DNA from: Allodiplogaster sudhausi
Taxonomy: Eukaryota > Nematoda > Chromadorea > Rhabditida > Diplogasteridae
NCBI GenBank assembly: GCA_945643635.1
Contig: CALZFC010000300.1
Span: 248,001-312,000, forward strand
DNA length: 64,000 bases
Direction of reading: 5' to 3'
Below are positions 33,928 to 47,304 of this stretch, piece by piece (positions within the stretch are counted from its first letter, which is position 1; the number at the start of each line of letters is the position of its first letter). The translations under genes and the position numbers were made by a program. The notes below the pieces were generated by a model. It was not told the origin of the DNA, ran no database searches, and worked only from the letters and a program-made list of their open reading frames with translations.

Positions 33928-36254
33928 GGCGTTTGAAAGAAAGCGCTGGATGCCTATGAATTTGCGCAACCTACACTTGCCGAGTTTTCGAAGGGAGTTC
34001 ATGATGCTGAGTGTGCGTACTTGGAATGCTGGCAAAGTGCCAAAAAATTATTATTTTAAGAGTTTTACTGCTTTAAAGGTTACATAAAATTACAAAAAAA
34101 ATCAGAGAGTAAGAGTAGAGTGTGAGAGACATGATAGAACTCTCTCTCTCTCTCTTTCTCTCTCTAAGTCGTCTCTCTCTCTCTTTCTTTCAATGTGAAC
34201 AGGCTTCTTCAGGACTTGATCGTTTACTTGTAAGTGTCTGGGAGAACGCTCAACGTGAATTATATACATCTCTCTGTAGCTCATTACAAAGGTCTTTCTT
34301 TGTAAAATTCACTGGTATAGAGAGAGAGTCAACTTTCGGTCTCTTTGTAAGTGCTTTAATGTGTTTTAATCGGAAAAAAATGCGTAAACGCACACATGTT
34401 GGCATTGTGCCAAAAACTTTAAATGACTTGTGAATGCGTTAAATGGACACGAAAAAATTCAGATTTTTGCAGAGAGACAGAGGAATGCGAGAAGAAGACA
34501 GAGAAATAGAGAGAGAGTGGAAAAGTAAGTTGTAAGTGTATATATTTAATGTTTTTCTGTGTTTGGCTGTATGTTTGCAAGAGGTGCGAAGTGGTCGTCG
34601 GAAGTGCGAAGTGAGAGTCGACGTCTGTTTTTCTCTGCCAACGCTATCTCGCCTTTTCGCGCCTGTGACTTTTTTTCTCTAACCTCTCAAAAACGCACCT
34701 ATAACGGGCTGTTTTCGTCGAGGGGCGGAGCTAAGCGACTGTTTCGTTGTCTAACCTCCGCGTTTTGCGAGCTATTTCGTTCGTTTTGGGGCGGAGCTTA
34801 AGCCTCGGCGAACTTGTTTTTCTTTTCTCTGCTCGTCTAACCTCTCAAAATGAGGCGTTATTTCGTCGCTTTGAAACTCTCATGCCCGCTCTCCTCTATT
34901 TCTCCCATGCATTTTGTTCCGAGATACACTTCAGCTTGGGAACTATCTAGAGGAACTACACTTCAGCTTGGGAACTATCTAGAGGAACTAGTTAACTAAG
35001 TTACGCTATTTCCGGGAGTACCGCTATTTTAGGGAGCTAAAGAACAAAAAAAAGTTTTAGAGTTCATGGTCTCAGCTAAGCTTAGGGAGTTAAAGAAGAG
35101 TTAAGGAGTTTTTAGAGTTCAGGGTCTCAGCTAAGCTTAGGGAGTTAAAGAAGAGTTAAGGAGTTTTTAGAGTTCAGCGTCTCAGCTATGCTTAGGGAGT
35201 TAAAGAAGAGTTAAGGAGTTTTTAGAGTTCAGGGTCTAAGCTAAGCTTAGGGAGTTAAAAAAGATCTAATGAGTTTTTAGTTGGAGTGCAAGAAGAGAAA
35301 GAAAGACATCAAAGGTTTGAAGAAGAGTTCAGAGCACGCTAAAGAGCTTACGAATACAGCATATCATAAAGCATGCTAAGTATGAGAGTTTAAGTAAGAA
35401 GAGTTAAGGAGTTTTTAGAGTTAAGGGTCACAGCTAAGCTTAGGGAGTTAAAAAAGATGTAATGAGTTTTTAGCTGGAGTGCAAGAAGAGAAAGGAAAAC
35501 ATCAAAGGTTTGAAGAAGAGTTCAGAGCACGCCAAAGAGCTTACGAATACAGCACATCAGAAAGCATGCTAAGTATGAGAGTTTAAGTAATTCTATGCAC
35601 TAATAAAGACTCCTAATTTTTCAGGTAATTCTAAGCTTCACATTGTCATTTTACTATTAATAAAAAAAACTATTTAAAAAGGCCTATCCCGGCTCCACTG
35701 CACGTAGAGCTAAGAAGGCCACCTCAGCTCGACGTAGCGCCAAGCCAAGAAGGCTCTCTCAGCTCCACGGCACGTCAAGCCGAGACGGCCAACTCAGTTT
35801 TCAGTTCCACTGAATGCAGAACCAAGAAGGCCATTCCGGCTCAACGAAATGCGGAGCCAGGAACAAACATGAGGCTGCGCCTCAAAGAAACCGAGTTCTG
35901 GGATGCCCGTAAACCAGCGCAACCTATACTTGACGGCTTTTCGACCAAAATTATTTTCTCTGCGCAACGCTATTTCGCTGAGTATGCCAAAGACATGAGA
36001 GAAAGATGTATACGGGATAAATGTGTTTAACTTGAGAGAGAGACAGTGATTGATACACTTCAGCTTGGGAACTATCTAGAGGAATAAGTGCTTTACAAAG
36101 CTCCATTGCAAAGTGCTCTTCTTATCATGTGTTCTAAGTGCTACTATAGAAATCTTCAAATTTTTCTGGTCATTTTGAGCAATCAACTATGTTTCTGCGA
36201 TAAAAATGAAGCAAGATACAAAGAAATTGCCTTCCCCGAAACCACTACACGTTG

Positions 36255-36735
36255 AGCTGAGAAGGCCATCTCAGCTCGACGTCACGTCAAGACAAGAAGG
36301 TCATCTCAGCTCTACGTCACGTCAAGACAAGAAGGTCATCTCAGCTCTACGTCATGTCAGGCCAAGAAGGCCATCTCAACTCGACATCACGTCAAATCAA
36401 GAAGGCCATCTCAACTCGACGTCACGTCAAGCCAAGAAGGCCATCTCAACTCGACGTCACGTCAAGCCAAGAAGGCCATCTCAGCTCGACGTCACGTCAA
36501 GCTAAGAAGGCCATCTCAGCTCGACGTCACGTCAAGCCAAGAAGGCCATCTCAACTCGACGTCACGTCAAGCCAAGCCAAGAAGGCCATCTCAGCTCGAC
36601 TGTCACGTCAAGCTAAGAAGGCCATCTCAGCTCGACGACACGTCAAGCCAAGAAGGCCATCTCAGCTTGACGTCACGTCAAGCCAAGAAGGCCATCTCAG
36701 CTCGACGACACGTCAAGCCAAGAAGGCCATTCCAT
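36255..36735. repeat. 35-bp minisatellite, family 1, long array (duplicate)
   Basis: Same array as 25365-25845 at an offset of 10,890 bp, base for base as far as I compared. Confidence 0.95.
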
Positions 36736-37397
36736 GCGTTCGCAAGGAACAGCAAAAAATGAGCGGCCAGGCTCACAGGCTAACCAAACGTGAGGCGGTG
36801 CCTTGAATTCGCCGATTAAACCGATTTCTGGGATGCCCATGAACCGGCGCACACTATACTTGACGGCTTTTCGACCAAAATTTTTTTCTCAGCGGGGCCA
36901 ATTTTTTTGTTCTCAGACCTCGGATGAGGAAACTCCTTTTAAATGTCTAATCGTTCAGACTTACTTTTATACAACATTACATAGCTAAAAAAAACCGCCT
37001 TTCTCTGTAGAAAAATGTAGGATAGAGAGAGACACAGCTTCCGAGCTCTCTCTAAATGTTTTACGCTAAATTAAAGTCTTGTGATTACATATGGCTGGCT
37101 CAACTGCACACAAAGTTTAGAAGAGAATATCAGCTCGGAGTGATAGTTTTAATATGCTTCCTTTATTTCAGATTGCTCTAAATGAGCCTGGCCGCAAAAA
37201 CTGCAGTTCCAAACGGTCGCAAGGAACCGCAGAACCTGCAGTTCCAAACGGTCGCAAGGAACCGCAGAACCTGCAGTTCCAAGCGTTCGCAAGGAACCGC
37301 AAAAGCTGCAGTTCCAAGCGTTCGCAAGAAACCGCCAAAGCAGCGGTTCCATGCGTTCGCAAGTAACGGCAAAAAATGAGCGGCCAGGCCCACAGGC

Positions 37398-37490
37398 GAA
37401 CTCGCCGATTAAACCGATTTCTGGGATGCCCATGAACCGGCGCACACTATACTTGACGGCTTTTCGACCAAAAATTTCATATGGCTCCAT
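37398..37490 (-). pseudogene. Class D cassette with truncated leader (example)
   Basis: Minus strand: the shared upstream block is followed by GGTTTAATC and then directly by GGCGAATTC, which in class A lies about 65 nt further on. Most of the leader, the donor and stem I are therefore missing. This is the common form in the 1.06-kb array. Confidence 0.6.
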
Positions 37491-37579
37491 GTCTTGAATG
37501 GCGCTTGGCAACTTGCCAAGCTGCGAGAGAGACACTTTATCGTTGTACTTTAATTACTTAAGATGCATCAGAAGAACCG

Positions 37580-37660
37580 CTTTTCTCTGCAGCATCCGAC
37601 ACCATAGAGAGAGGCGGCTCTTTTAGGCTCTCTCTATTTTTAATTCTATTTTAAAGAGTT
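37580..37660. repeat. Hairpin of the C module (example)
   Basis: ATAGAGAGAG and CTCTCTCTAT form a perfect 10-bp stem around a 14-nt loop, followed by TTTTTAATT. The B module has TAGAGAGAG...CTCTCTCTA (near 37022-37053), and the S module a weaker AGAGAGAG...TCTCTTT. The three modules occupy the same place in the units and look like diverged versions of one sequence. Confidence 0.6.
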
Positions 37661-40600
37661 TTTGTGGTCAAGCCAAGAAGGCCATCTCAACTCGACGTCA
37701 CTTCAAGCCAAGAAGGCCATCTCAGCTCGACGTCACGTCAAGCCAAGAAGGCCATCTCAGCTCGACGTCACGTCAAGCTAAGAAGGCCATTCCATGTGTT
37801 CGCAAGGAACATCAAAAAATGAGCGGCCAGGCTCACAGGCTAACCAACCGTGAGGCGGTGCTGGAATTCGCCGATTAAACCGATTTCTGGGATGCCCATG
37901 AACCGGCGCACACTATACTTGACGGCTTTTCGATCAAAATTTTTTTCTCAGCGGGGCCAATTTTTTTTTGTTCTCAGACCTCGGATGAGGAAACTTCTTT
38001 TAAATGTCTAATCGTTCAGACTTACTTTTATACAACATTACATAGCTAAAAAAAACCGCCTTTCTCTGTAGAAAAATGTAGGATAGAGAGAGACACAGCT
38101 TCCGAGCTCTCTCTAAATGTTTTACGCTAAATTAAAGTCTTGTGATTACATATGGCTGGCTCAACTGCACACAAAGTTTAGAAGAGAATATCAGCTCGGA
38201 GTGATAGTTTTAATATGCTTCCTTTATTTCAGATTGCTCTAAATGAGCCTGGCCGCAAAAACTGCAGTTCCAAACGGTCGCAAGGAACCGCAGAACCTGC
38301 AGTTCCAAGCGTTCGCAAGGAACCGCAAAAGCTGCAGTTCCAAGCGTTCGCAAGAAACCGCCAAAGCAGCGGTTCCATGCGTTCGCAAGTAACGGCAAAA
38401 AATGAGCGGCCAGGCCCACAGGCGAACTCGCCGATTAAACCGATTTCTGGGATGCCCATGAACCGGCGCACACTATACTTGACGGCTTTTCGACCAAAAA
38501 TTTCATATGGCTCCATGTCTTGAATGGCGCTTGGCAACTTGCCAAGCTGCGAGAGAGACACTTTATCGTTGTACTTTAATTACTTAAGATGCATCAGAAG
38601 AACCGCTTTTCTCTGCAGCATCCGACACCATAGAGAGAGGCGGCTCTTTTAGGCTCTCTCTATTTTTAATTCTATTTTAAAGAGTTTTTGTGGTCAAGCC
38701 AAGAAGGCCATCTCAACTCGACGTCACTTCAAGCCAAGAAGGCCATCTCAGCTCGACGTCACGTCAAGCCAAGAAGGCCATCTCAGCTCGACGTCACGTC
38801 AAGCTAAGAAGGCCATTCCATGTGTTCGCAAGGAACATCAAAAAATGAGCGGCCAGGCTCACAGGCTAACCAACCGTGAGGCGGTGCTGGAATTCGCCGA
38901 TTAAACCGATTTCTGGGATGCCCATGAACCGGCGCACACTATACTTGACGGCTTTTCGATCAAAATTTTTTTCTCAGCGGGGCCAATTTTTTTTTGTTCT
39001 CAGACCTCGGATGAGGAAACTTCTTTTAAATGTCTAATCGTTCAGACTTACTTTTATACAACATTACATAGCTAAAAAAAACCGCCTTTCTCTGTAGAAA
39101 AATGTAGGATAGAGAGAGACACAGCTTCCGAGCTCTCTCTAAATGTTTTACGCTAAATTAAAGTCTTGTGATTACATATGGCTGGCTCAACTGCACACAA
39201 AGTTTAGAAGAGAATATCAGCTCGGAGTGATAGTTTTAATATGCTTCCTTTATTTCAGATTGCTCTAAATGAGCCTGGCCGCAAAAACTGCAGTTCCAAA
39301 CGGTCGCAAGGAACCGCAGAACCTGCAGTTCCAAACGGTCGCAAGGAACCGCAGAACCTGCAGTTCCAAGCGTTCGCAAGGAACCGCAAAAGCTGCAGTT
39401 CCAAGCGTTCGCAAGAAACCGCCAAAGCAGCGGTTCCATGCGTTCGCAAGTAACGGCAAAAAATGAGCGGCCAGGCCCACAGGCGAACTCGCCGATTAAA
39501 CCGATTTCTGGGATGCCCATGAACCGGCGCACACTATACTTGACGGCTTTTCGACCAAAAATTTCATATGGCTCCATGTCTTGAATGGCGCTTGGCAACT
39601 TGCCAAGCTGCGAGAGAGACACTTTATCGTTGTACTTTAATTACTTAAGATGCATCAGAAGAACCGCTTTTCTCTGCAGCATCCGACACCATAGAGAGAG
39701 GCGGCTCTTTTAGGCTCTCTCTATTTTTAATTCTATTTTAAAGAGTTTTTGTGGTCAAGCCAAGAAGGCCATCTCAACTCGACGTCACTTCAAGCCAAGA
39801 AGGCCATCTCAGCTCGACGTCACGTCAAGCCAAGAAGGCCATCTCAGCTCGACGTCACGTCAAGCTAAGAAGGCCATTCCATGTGTTCGCAAGGAACATC
39901 AAAAAATGAGCGGCCAGGCTCACAGGCTAACCAACCGTGAGGCGGTGCTGGAATTCGCCGATTAAACCGATTTCTGGGATGCCCATGAACCGGCGCACAC
40001 TATACTTGACGGCTTTTCGATCAAAATTTTTTTCTCAGCGGGGCCAATTTTTTTTTGTTCTCAGACCTCGGATGAGGAAACTTCTTTTAAATGTCTAATC
40101 GTTCAGACTTACTTTTATACAACATTACATAGCTAAAAAAAACCGCCTTTCTCTGTAGAAAAATGTAGGATAGAGAGAGACACAGCTTCCGAGCTCTCTC
40201 TAAATGTTTTACGCTAAATTAAAGTCTTGTGATTACATATGGCTGGCTCAACTGCACACAAAGTTTAGAAGAGAATATCAGCTCGGAGTGATAGTTTTAA
40301 TATGCTTCCTTTATTTCAGATTGCTCTAAATGAGCCTGGCCGCAAAAACTGCAGTTCCAAACGGTCGCAAGGAACCGCAGAACCTGCAGTTCCAAACGGT
40401 CGCAAGGAACCGCAGAACCTGCAGTTCCAAGCGTTCGCAAGGAACCGCAAAAGCTGCAGTTCCAAGCGTTCGCAAGAAACCGCCAAAGCAGCGGTTCCAT
40501 GCGTTCGCAAGTAACGGCAAAAAATGAGCGGCCAGGCCCACAGGCGAACTCGCCGATTAAACCGATTTCTGGGATGCCCATGAACCGGCGCACACTATAC

Positions 40601-43600
40601 TTGACGGCTTTTCGACCAAAAATTTCATATGGCTCCATGTCTTGAATGGCGCTTGGCAACTTGCCAAGCTGCGAGAGAGACACTTTATCGTTGTACTTTA
40701 ATTACTTAAGATGCATCAGAAGAACCGCTTTTCTCTGCAGCATCCGACACCATAGAGAGAGGCGGCTCTTTTAGGCTCTCTCTATTTTTAATTCTATTTT
40801 AAAGAGTTTTTGTGGTCAAGCCAAGAAGGCCATCTCAACTCGACGTCACTTCAAGCCAAGAAGGCCATCTCAGCTCGACGTCACGTCAAGCCAAGAAGGC
40901 CATCTCAGCTCGACGTCACGTCAAGCTAAGAAGGCCATTCCATGTGTTCGCAAGGAACATCAAAAAATGAGCGGCCAGGCTCACAGGCTAACCAACCGTG
41001 AGGCGGTGCTGGAATTCGCCGATTAAACCGATTTCTGGGATGCCCATGAACCGGCGCACACTATACTTGACGGCTTTTCGATCAAAATTTTTTTCTCAGC
41101 GGGGCCAATTTTTTTTTGTTCTCAGACCTCGGATGAGGAAACTTCTTTTAAATGTCTAATCGTTCAGACTTACTTTTATACAACATTACATAGCTAAAAA
41201 AAACCGCCTTTCTCTGTAGAAAAATGTAGGATAGAGAGAGACACAGCTTCCGAGCTCTCTCTAAATGTTTTACGCTAAATTAAAGTCTTGTGATTACATA
41301 TGGCTGGCTCAACTGCACACAAAGTTTAGAAGAGAATATCAGCTCGGAGTGATAGTTTTAATATGCTTCCTTTATTTCAGATTGCTCTAAATGAGCCTGG
41401 CCGCAAAAACTGCAGTTCCAAACGGTCGCAAGGAACCGCAGAACCTGCAGTTCCAAACGGTCGCAAGGAACCGCAGAACCTGCAGTTCCAAGCGTTCGCA
41501 AGGAACCGCAAAAGCTGCAGTTCCAAGCGTTCGCAAGAAACCGCCAAAGCAGCGGTTCCATGCGTTCGCAAGTAACGGCAAAAAATGAGCGGCCAGGCCC
41601 ACAGGCGAACTCGCCGATTAAACCGATTTCTGGGATGCCCATGAACCGGCGCACACTATACTTGACGGCTTTTCGACCAAAAATTTCATATGGCTCCATG
41701 TCTTGAATGGCGCTTGGCAACTTGCCAAGCTGCGAGAGAGACACTTTATCGTTGTACTTTAATTACTTAAGATGCATCAGAAGAACCGCTTTTCTCTGCA
41801 GCATCCGACACCATAGAGAGAGGCGGCTCTTTTAGGCTCTCTCTATTTTTAATTCTATTTTAAAGAGTTTTTGTGGTCAAGCCAAGAAGGCCATCTCAAC
41901 TCGACGTCACTTCAAGCCAAGAAGGCCATCTCAGCTCGACGTCACGTCAAGCCAAGAAGGCCATCTCAGCTCGACGTCACGTCAAGCTAAGAAGGCCATT
42001 CCATGTGTTCGCAAGGAACATCAAAAAATGAGCGGCCAGGCTCACAGGCTAACCAACCGTGAGGCGGTGCTGGAATTCGCCGATTAAACCGATTTCTGGG
42101 ATGCCCATGAACCGGCGCACACTATACTTGACGGCTTTTCGATCAAAATTTTTTTCTCAGCGGGGCCAATTTTTTTTTGTTCTCAGACCTCGGATGAGGA
42201 AACTTCTTTTAAATGTCTAATCGTTCAGACTTACTTTTATACAACATTACATAGCTAAAAAAAACCGCCTTTCTCTGTAGAAAAATGTAGGATAGAGAGA
42301 GACACAGCTTCCGAGCTCTCTCTAAATGTTTTACGCTAAATTAAAGTCTTGTGATTACATATGGCTGGCTCAACTGCACACAAAGTTTAGAAGAGAATAT
42401 CAGCTCGGAGTGATAGTTTTAATATGCTTCCTTTATTTCAGATTGCTCTAAATGAGCCTGGCCGCAAAAACTGCAGTTCCAAACGGTCGCAAGGAACCGC
42501 AGAACCTGCAGTTCCAAACGGTCGCAAGGAACCGCAGAACCTGCAGTTCCAAGCGTTCGCAAGGAACCGCAAAAGCTGCAGTTCCAAGCGTTCGCAAGAA
42601 ACCGCCAAAGCAGCGGTTCCATGCGTTCGCAAGTAACGGCAAAAAATGAGCGGCCAGGCCCACAGGCGAACTCGCCGATTAAACCGATTTCTGGGATGCC
42701 CATGAACCGGCGCACACTATACTTGACGGCTTTTCGACCAAAAATTTCATATGGCTCCATGTCTTGAATGGCGCTTGGCAACTTGCCAAGCTGCGAGAGA
42801 GACACTTTATCGTTGTACTTTAATTACTTAAGATGCATCAGAAGAACCGCTTTTCTCTGCAGCATCCGACACCATAGAGAGAGGCGGCTCTTTTAGGCTC
42901 TCTCTATTTTTAATTCTATTTTAAAGAGTTTTTGTGGTCAAGCCAAGAAGGCCATCTCAACTCGACGTCACTTCAAGCCAAGAAGGCCATCTCAGCTCGA
43001 CGTCACGTCAAGCCAAGAAGGCCATCTCAGCTCGACGTCACGTCAAGCTAAGAAGGCCATTCCATGTGTTCGCAAGGAACATCAAAAAATGAGCGGCCAG
43101 GCTCACAGGCTAACCAACCGTGAGGCGGTGCTGGAATTCGCCGATTAAACCGATTTCTGGGATGCCCATGAACCGGCGCACACTATACTTGACGGCTTTT
43201 CGATCAAAATTTTTTCTCAGCGGGGCCAATTTTTTTTTGTTCTCAGACCTCGGATGAGGAAACTTCTTTTAAATGTCTAATCGTTCAGACTTACTTTTAT
43301 ACAACATTACATAGCTAAAAAAAACCGCCTTTCTCTGTAGAAAAATGTAGGATAGAGAGAGACACAGCTTCCGAGCTCTCTCTAAATGTTTTACGCTAAA
43401 TTAAAGTCTTGTGATTACATATGGCTGGCTCAACTGCACACAAAGTTTAGAAGAGAATATCAGCTCGGAGTGATAGTTTTAATATGCTTCCTTTATTTCA
43501 GATTGCTCTAAATGAGCCTGGCCGCAAAAACTGCAGTTCCAAACGGTCGCAAGGAACCGCAGAACCTGCAGTTCCAAACGGTCGCAAGGAACCGCAGAAC

Positions 43601-44245
43601 CTGCAGTTCCAAGCGTTCGCAAGGAACCGCAAAAGCTGCAGTTCCAAGCGTTCGCAAGAAACCGCCAAAGCAGCGGTTCCATGCGTTCGCAAGTAACGGC
43701 AAAAAATGAGCGGCCAGGCCCACAGGCGAACTCGCCGATTAAACCGATTTCTGGGATGCCCATGAACCGGCGCACACTATACTTGACGGCTTTTCGACCA
43801 AAAATTTCATATGGCTCCATGTCTTGAATGGCGCTTGGCAACTTGCCAAGCTGCGAGAGAGACACTTTATCGTTGTACTTTAATTACTTAAGATGCATCA
43901 GAAGAACCGCTTTTCTCTGCAGCATCCGACACCATAGAGAGAGGCGGCTCTTTTAGGCTCTCTCTATTTTTAATTCTATTTTAAAGAGTTTTTGTGGTCA
44001 AGCCAAGAAGGCCATCTCAACTCGACGTCACTTCAAGCCAAGAAGGCCATCTCAGCTCGACGTCACGTCAAGCCAAGAAGGCCATCTCAGCTCGACGTCA
44101 CGTCAAGCCAAGAAGAAACCGCCAAAGCAGCGGTTCCATGCGTTCGCAAATAACGGCAAAAAATGAGCGGCCAGGCCCACAGGCGAACCAACCGTGTGGC
44201 GGTGCCTTGAATTCGCCGAACGGAATGCAGAGCCAGGAAGGCAGA

Positions 44246-44286
44246 CCCAAGAGTGAGGAGCTACCTCAAACTTGGGTAACTAAACC
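44246..44286 (-). ncRNA. SL RNA-like cassette, class A, copy 8
   Basis: Leader at 44265-44286; directly follows the 1.06-kb array. Confidence 0.65.
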
Positions 44287-47263
44287 GGCGTTTGAAAGAA
44301 AGCGCTGGATGCCTATGAATTTGCGCAACCTACACTTGCCGAGTTTTCGAAGGGAGTTCATGATGCTGAGTGTGCGTACTTGGAATGCTGGCAAAGTGCC
44401 AAAAAATTATTATTTTAAGAGTTTTACTGCTTTAAAGGTTACATAAAATTACAAAAAAAATCAGAGAGTAAGAGTAGAGTGTGAGAGACATGATAGAACT
44501 GTCTCTCTCTCTTTCTCTCTCTCTCTATGTCGTCTCTCTCTCTCTTACTTTCTAAGTGAACAGGCTACTTCAGGACTTGATCGTGTACTTGTAAGTGTCT
44601 GTGAGAACGCTCAACGTGAATTATATACATCTCTCTGTAGCTCATTACAAAGCTCTTCCTTTGTACAATTCACTGGTATAGAGAGAGAGTCAACTTTCGG
44701 TTTCTTTGTAAGTGTTTTAATGTGTTTTAATAGAAAGACACACATATGTTGACATCGTGCTAAAAACTTTAAATGGCTTGTGAATGCGTTCAATGGCCAC
44801 GAAAAAATGCAGATTTTTGCAGAGAGACAGAGGAATACGAGAGGAAGACAGAGAAATAGAGAGAGAGTGGAAAAGTAAGTTGTAAGTGTATGTATTTAAT
44901 GTATTTCATTTGTTTGGCTGTATGTTTGCAAGAGGTGCGAAGTGGTCGACGGAGGTGCGAAGTGAGAGTCGACGTCTGTTTTTCTCTGCCAACGCTATCT
45001 CGCCTTTTCGCGCCTGTGACTTTTTTCTCTAACCTCTCAAAAACGCACCTATAACGGGCTGTTTTCGTCGAGGGGCGGAGCTAAGCGACTGTTTCGTTGT
45101 CTAACCTCCGTGTTTTGCGAGCAGCCTCGGCGAACTTGTTTTTCTTTTCTCTGCTCGTCTGATCTCTCAATGCATAGTGATTCTCGTCGCTTTCTCTCGC
45201 TCTCATGCCTGCTCTCCAATCTTTCTCCATGGGCTTGTGTTCTCATTTACACTTCTGCTTGTGAACTATCTAGAGGAACTAGTTAACTAAGTTACGCTAT
45301 TTCCGGGAGTACCGCTATTTTAGGGAGCTAAAGAACAAAAAAAAGTTTTAGAGTTCATGGTCTCAGCTAAGCTTAGGGAGTTAAAGAAGAGTTAAGGAGT
45401 TTTTAGAGTTCAGCGTCTCAGCTAAGCTTAGGGAGTTAAAGAAGAGTTAAGGAGTTTTTAGAGTTCAGCGTCTCAGCTATGCTTAGGGAGTTAAAGAAGA
45501 GTTAAGGAGTTTTTAGAGTTCAGGGTCTCAGCTAAGCTTAGGGAGTTAAAAAAGATCTTATGAGTTTTTAGTTGGAGTGCAAGAAGAGAAAGAAAGACAT
45601 CAAAGGTTTGAAGAAGAGTTCAGAGCACGCCAAAGAGCTTACGAATACAGCACATCAGAAAGCATGCTAAGTATGAGAGTTTAAGTAATTCTCTGCACTA
45701 ATAAAGACTCCTAATTTTTCAGGTAATTCTAAGCTTCACATTGTCATTTTACTATTAATAAAAAAAACTATTTAAAAAGGCCTATCCCGGCTCCACTGCA
45801 CGTAGAGCTAAGAAGGCCACCTCAGCTCGACGTAACGCCGAGCCAAGAAGGCTCTCTCAGCTCCACGGCACGTCAAGCCGAGACGGCCAACTCAGTTCTC
45901 AGTTCCACTGAATGCAGAACCAAGAAGGCCATTCCGGCTCAACGAAATGCGGAGCCAGGAACAAACATGAGGCTGCGCCTCGAAGAAACCGAGTTCTGGG
46001 ATGCCCGTAAACCAGCGCAACCTATACTTGACGGCTTTTCGACCAAAATTATTTTCTCTGCGCAACGCTATTTCGCTGAGTATGCCAAAGACATGAGAGA
46101 AAGATGTATGCGGGATAAATGTGGTTAACTTGAGAGAGAGACAGTGATTGCGAGAGATACAGAGAAAGAGTTAGATATATAAAATGTGCAGACTGAGAGC
46201 TCTGTAATAAGCTATTTTACATCAAAGGAGAGCCATATTAAAGCGTAGAAAATACAAAAAGAAAGTACAAACCGAGTACATATGGCTGCATGTTTTGATT
46301 CGTTTGGCAGCGTGCCCAGTGGCGAGAGAGAAACTTTAACGTTGTACTTTCACGACGTTAGATACATCAGAAGAGCCGTCTTTCTCTGCTGCATCCGACA
46401 ACATAGAGAGCGGTGGCTCTTTTAAGCGCTCTCTATTTTTAATTCTATTTTAAAGAGTTTTTTGCAAAGCTCTATTGCTAAGTGCTCTTCTTATCATGTG
46501 TTCTAAGTGCTACTATTGAAATCTTCAAATTTTTCTGGTCATTTTGAGCAATCAACTTTGTTTCTGCGATAAAAATGAAGCAAGATACAAAGAAATTGCC
46601 TTTCCCGACACCACAACACGTTGAGCTAAGAAGGCCATCTCAGCTCGACGTCACGTTAAGCCAAGAAGTCCATCTCAGCTCGACGTCACATCAAGCTAAG
46701 AAGGCCATTCCATGTGTTCGCAAACCAACCGTGTGGCGGTGCCTTGAATTCGCCGATTAAACCGATGTCTGGGATGCCCATGAACCGGCGCACACTATAC
46801 TTGACGGCTTTTCGACCAAAAATTTCATATGGCTCCATGTCTTGAATGGCGCTTGGCAACTTGCCAAGCTGCGAGAGAGACACTTTATCGTTGTACTTTA
46901 ATTACTTAAGATGCATCAGAAGAACCGCTTTTCTCTGCAGCATCCGACACCATAGAGAGAGGCGGCTCTTTTAGGCTCTCTCTATTTTTAATTCTATTTT
47001 AAAGAGTTTTTGTGGTCAAGCCAAGAAGGCCATCTCAACTCGACGTCACTTCAAGCCAAGAAGGCCATCTCAGCTCGACGTCACGTCAAGCCAAGAAGGC
47101 CATCTCAGCTCGACGTCACGTCAAGCCAAGAAGAAACCGCCAAAGCAGCGGTTCCATGCGTTCGCAAATAACGGCAAAAAATGAGCGGCCAGGCCCACAG
47201 GCGAACCAACCGTGTGGCGGTGCCTTGAATTCGCCGAACGGAATGCAGAGCCAGGAAGGCAGA

Positions 47264-47304
47264 CCCAAGAGTGAGGAGCTACCTCAAACTTGGGTAACTA
47301 AACC
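47264..47304 (-). ncRNA. SL RNA-like cassette, class A, copy 9
   Basis: Leader at 47283-47304; full stem I. Confidence 0.65.

Larger units (their letters stand above)
32537..34955. repeat. 2,419-bp tandem duplication, copy 2
   Basis: Near-identical to 30118-32536. It carries one class B (33259-33296) and one class A (33887-33927) cassette. At its end a short direct duplication (ACTACACTTCAGCTTGGGAA...) marks a second junction. Confidence 0.9.
34985..37780. repeat. Segmental duplication, copy 2 (10,890-bp offset)
   Basis: Partner of 24096-26890. It leads straight into the 1.06-kb tandem array. Confidence 0.85.
37150..44115. repeat. Seven-copy array of about 1,061-bp higher-order unit
   Basis: The landmark TATGCTTCCTTTATTTCAG recurs at spacings of 1061, 1026, 1061, 1061, 1061 and 1060 bp. 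The short unit lacks exactly one 35-bp family 2 monomer. Each unit holds family 2 monomers, a truncated class D cassette, a C module, three family 1 monomers, a second class D cassette and a B module. Copies are almost identical. Confidence 0.95.
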
